Of a DNA stretch of 64,000 bases, positions 61,292-64,000 are shown piece after piece. Under the pieces are notes generated by a model, which was given only the letters and a program-made list of their open reading frames with translations, had not been told where the DNA came from and made no database searches. Position 1 is the stretch's first letter. Each line of letters begins with the position of its first letter. Origin of the DNA: Kiloniella litopenaei. Lineage in GTDB: Bacteria > Pseudomonadota > Alphaproteobacteria > Kiloniellales > Kiloniellaceae. The stretch lies in assembly GCF_000982415.1 (NCBI RefSeq), contig NZ_LANI01000024.1:29103-93102 (forward strand). Reading direction: 5' to 3'. The position numbers were made by a program, and so were the translations under genes.

Positions 61292-63094
61292 ATGCAAGGC
61301 AAAGAGCAAGAAACTTTGCGAGATACTTTTTTGGGCATTGAAAGTTCTATTACAGGCAAACGTTGGGAAGAACGATTAAAGGATCACCGCTCGGCCCTTG
61401 CTCTCAGTCAGCGTTTGGGCTTGCCAGAAATTATCGGCAGATTACTGGCCGCCCGCGGTGTAACGCTGGATACAGCCGAAGCATTCCTGAAACCGACCCT
61501 AAGAGATTGGCTGCCAGACCCATCTGTTCTTAAGGGAATGGACGATGCAACAGCACGAATTCTCAAAGCGCTGGAACAGAAAGAAAAGATTGCAGTTTTT
61601 GGAGATTATGATGTTGACGGAGCAACTTCCTCTGCACTTCTCATACATTACTTTAAGTCAATTGGCGTTGAAATAGCTGTACATATTCCAGACAGAGTAA
61701 GTGAAGGTTACGGCCCTAATCTTCCTGCATTGCTAAATTTACAACAGCAGGGATGTTCACTGATTATCACAGTTGATTGCGGAACATCAGCTTTCGAAGC
61801 CCTTGAAGGCGCACAGCAAGCAGGCCTTGATATTCTCGTCATCGACCATCACGAGGCGGAGGCGCTGCTACCACCTGCTGTTGCTGTTGTGAACCCGAAC
61901 AGGCAGGACGAAACACGTGAATACGGCTCTCTTGCCGCTGTGGGTGTGGTTTTCCTCGTGCTTGTCGCCTTGAACCGACGCTTGAGAGAAGCAAATTGGC
62001 TCGGCAAACAAAATATCAGAGAACCCAACCTTATGTCGCTACTGGACCTCGTTGCATTGGGCACAGTTTGTGATGTTGTTCCTCTATCTGGCCTGAATAG
62101 AGCCTATGTTAGTCAGGGCGTCAAAGTTCTGGCCAAGCGACATAACCCCGGCATTGTTGCATTATCTGATGTAGCCAAGCTATCAGAAAAGCCCGACAGT
62201 GGGCACCTGGGCTATACCTTGGGGCCACGGGTAAATGCAGGGGGACGCGTCGGGCAATCATGGCTCGGTGCGAAGTTACTTTCCACAGAAAATACAGACG
62301 AAGCATTAAAAATTGCCTTACAGCTGGAAGAATATAATTCAGAACGTAAAACCATCGAAACCGACGTACTTGATCAGGCTCTGGGAACAATCGGAAACGA
62401 AACAGAATTAAAAGGCATCGCCATTGCGTCGGGCGAGGGATGGCATCCCGGTGTTATCGGTATTGTCGCCAGTCGCCTCAAAGATCGTTACAACATGCCA
62501 TCTCTTGTTATTGCATTTGATGAAAACGGGATAGGCAAAGGATCTGGTCGTTCTGTTCCGGGGGTTGATCTGGGCGCTGCGGTCATTGCCGCACGTCAGG
62601 CTGGCTTGCTTGAAAATGGTGGTGGGCATGCCATGGCGGCCGGCTTGACCGTTCATCAGGAAAACTACCAAGAGCTCTGCCAGTTTTTATCAGAACGTCT
62701 CTCCAAAGCGTTGTCTGAAGTTTCCTATACACCGAGCATAGGCATAGACGGCGCCCTTCAACCTGGTGGTGCCAGCACGGATCTTATCGACTTGCTGGAT
62801 TCATGTGGTCCATTTGGTGTCGGCAACCCTCAGCCAAGATTCGTCTTGCCTTCTGTACGTGTTTTGCGTCCGGGTCTTGTTGGGGAAAGCCATGTCAGAT
62901 GTATTTTAAGTGGCTCTGACGGCAAAACGATCAAGGGTATAGCCTTTCGATCGCTAGATAACGAATTGGGGCAACTGCTTTTGAATACCGGGGGGATGCC
63001 CATCCATGTCTGCGGCAAACTAAAACGTGATACCTGGTCCGGGCCAGATGGTGTACAAATAATTATAGAAGACGCGGCACCAATAAACGGGTAA
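61292..63094 (+). CDS. recJ: Single-stranded-DNA-specific exonuclease RecJ
   Basis: RecJ degrades 5' single strands in recombination and mismatch repair. The 600-residue protein has DHH motifs: GDYDVDGATSSAL (about 106), DCGTSAFEAL (about 163), VIDHHEAEALLP (about 184) and a DHHA1 domain with GGGHAMAAGL (about 443-452). SGRSVPGVDLGAAV is also typical. The sequence is complete with no disruption. The start ATG 61292 lacks a strong ribosome site. Confidence 0.97.
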   Translation: MQGKEQETLRDTFLGIESSITGKRWEERLKDHRSALALSQRLGLPEIIGRLLAARGVTLDTAEAFLKPTLRDWLPDPSVLKGMDDATARILKALEQKEKIAVFGDYDVDGATSSALLIHYFKSIGVEIAVHIPDRVSEGYGPNLPALLNLQQQGCSLIITVDCGTSAFEALEGAQQAGLDILVIDHHEAEALLPPAVAVVNPNRQDETREYGSLAAVGVVFLVLVALNRRLREANWLGKQNIREPNLMSLLDLVALGTVCDVVPLSGLNRAYVSQGVKVLAKRHNPGIVALSDVAKLSEKPDSGHLGYTLGPRVNAGGRVGQSWLGAKLLSTENTDEALKIALQLEEYNSERKTIETDVLDQALGTIGNETELKGIAIASGEGWHPGVIGIVASRLKDRYNMPSLVIAFDENGIGKGSGRSVPGVDLGAAVIAARQAGLLENGGGHAMAAGLTVHQENYQELCQFLSERLSKALSEVSYTPSIGIDGALQPGGASTDLIDLLDSCGPFGVGNPQPRFVLPSVRVLRPGLVGESHVRCILSGSDGKTIKGIAFRSLDNELGQLLLNTGGMPIHVCGKLKRDTWSGPDGVQIIIEDAAPING

Positions 63095-63103
63095 GATAAC
63101 AGA

Positions 63104-63895
63104 ATGAAACAGTCGTTTTTTTCTTACAGACGCTATTCTATTAATTATTTTCGTTCCCTAGGCAGAATAGTTTCTGCCTTTTTTTTAATGCTTTTCCTCA
63201 TACCCGTTTTCTTTCTGGAAAATAGAGCCTTTGGACAAGAAACTATTCAGGTCGACCTGGAACTTGTTCTTGCCGTTGATGCGTCGACAAGCGTTTCCGC
63301 ACAGGAATTTGATTTACAGATGAGGGGCATTGCCCAGGCGTTTCGAGATCCTTCTGTTGTACAGGCCATTGCTGTTGCCGGGGATCGTGGTGTTGCGGTT
63401 GCTGTTATCCAATGGGCAAACAACCTGCTTCAAAAAGTTGCTGTGGATTGGTTCCTGATACGTGATCAGGAAAGCGCCGCCCAATTTGCTGACATTGTAG
63501 ATGAAACCCCCAGATATATTTTCGGCGGGGGAACCTCCATCGGCGGCGCAATCCTCTATTCAACACGCCAAATGGAGATCAACCCCTTTATAGGTGCACG
63601 TAAAGTCATCGATATTTCCGGAGACGGGCGATCCAATCAGGGTGCACCACCAGAACTTGTTCGCAATCAATCCACAACTCAGGGCATTGTGATTAATGGT
63701 TTGACCATCAACAATGAAGACCCCTTTATTGATCGTTACTACGAAAAGTTTGTTATTGGCGGTACAGGGGCCTTTGTTCAAACTGCAACGACCTACGAAG
63801 ATTTTGGTGCTGCAATGAAAGAAAAGCTGATCAAAGAGATCGGCGGTGTGCCGGTCGCGGCAAAACCCAATAAAATCAAGCTGGCGAGCCAATAA
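63104..63895 (+). CDS. DUF1194 secreted protein with VWA-like fold
   Basis: The 263-residue product has a long basic N-terminus, a signal helix (about 19-40, ending FGQ) and the DUF1194 domain: VDLELVLAVDASTSVSAQEFDLQMRGIAQAFRD (about 50-82), with a DxSxS MIDAS-like motif, VAVAVIQWA and KVIDISGDGRSNQGAPPELVR (about 167-187). Such proteins are secreted or periplasmic and bind a metal; their function is unknown. It starts 10 bases after recJ. Confidence 0.85.
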   Translation: MKQSFFSYRRYSINYFRSLGRIVSAFFLMLFLIPVFFLENRAFGQETIQVDLELVLAVDASTSVSAQEFDLQMRGIAQAFRDPSVVQAIAVAGDRGVAVAVIQWANNLLQKVAVDWFLIRDQESAAQFADIVDETPRYIFGGGTSIGGAILYSTRQMEINPFIGARKVIDISGDGRSNQGAPPELVRNQSTTQGIVINGLTINNEDPFIDRYYEKFVIGGTGAFVQTATTYEDFGAAMKEKLIKEIGGVPVAAKPNKIKLASQ

Positions 63896-63936
63896 TCTAC
63901 ACTTAATCAAAAAAAAGATTACAGAATCGAAAATAC

Positions 63937-64000
63937 CTACTTGCCAAGGGTCTCTGAAATCGGTAAATCCTTGCTCACCGAAAGATGACCCCTTCGTCTA
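63937..64000 (-). CDS. Possible C-terminal end of a gene leaving the window
   Basis: On the minus strand an open frame enters from the right edge and ends at TAG 63937-63939. The last residues read RRRGHLSVSKDLPISETLGK. It is too short to identify, but convergent placement with the DUF1194 gene makes a real gene end plausible. Confidence 0.3.
   Translation of the reverse strand, partial: RRRGHLSVSKDLPISETLGK

Overview
The window is chromosomal DNA of an alphaproteobacterium with A+T-leaning, mid-GC composition, and reads like a marine Rhodospirillales/Kiloniella-type organism. The evidence is a CBP3-type cytochrome bc1 chaperone gene beside DUF177-rpmF-plsX-fabH-ihfA-merR-tRNAPro, an alphaproteobacterial type of argC, a block of aminotransferase-hom-glpX-recJ, and a complete cbb3 oxidase cluster with an [4Fe-4S] FNR. 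No insertion sequence, phage, CRISPR array or rRNA was seen. Genus is inference only.

Layout. 1-10.4 kb: core genes (partial nusB, thiL, a FliL-like protein, an MFS carrier, bamE, the bc1 chaperone, DUF177, rpmF, plsX, fabH, ihfA, a MerR regulator, tRNA-Pro), then an orphan MlaF-like ATPase and a YigZ-type protein. 10.5-12 kb: phenylalanine hydroxylase divergent from an Lrp/AsnC regulator. 12.1-16.1 kb: a two-gene unit coding for a 1147-residue fusion (membrane helices with paired histidines, YVTN beta-propeller, six CxxCH haem c sites) and a pseudoazurin-like blue copper protein. This is the most unusual content. 16.7-26.4 kb: ccoNOQP-ccoGHIS, a small GNAT-like gene and fnr, with two near-identical FNR boxes. 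A weaker FNR-like box lies in front of the multihaem gene at a similar distance, so the window may hold two oxygen-regulated respiratory modules.

26.4-32 kb: a strongly structured intergenic stretch that may be an untranslated RNA, an HpcH/HpaI aldolase, a SPOR lipoprotein, intracellular PHA depolymerase with a palindrome upstream, two small conserved-looking ORFs and a FAD amine oxidoreductase. 32-40.4 kb: rplM-rpsI and argC, normally close neighbours in this class, are separated by about 5 kb of transport and regulator genes (LysE, SDR, two LysR, EamA, a lipoprotein); then a secreted small protein and a gamma carbonic anhydrase-like protein. 40.4-54.3 kb: a giant RTX/VWA adhesin with a LapA-like TAAG site, and a tightly overlapped five-gene operon (outer-membrane factor, membrane fusion protein, RND pump, response regulator, histidine kinase). 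54.3-64 kb: PHA synthase, an OmpA-like lipoprotein, aminotransferase-hom-glpX-recJ and a DUF1194 secreted protein.

Together the genes describe a respiratory heterotroph able to work at low oxygen (cbb3, FNR), storing and mobilising polyhydroxyalkanoate (phaC, phaZ) and forming surface-attached communities (RTX adhesin).
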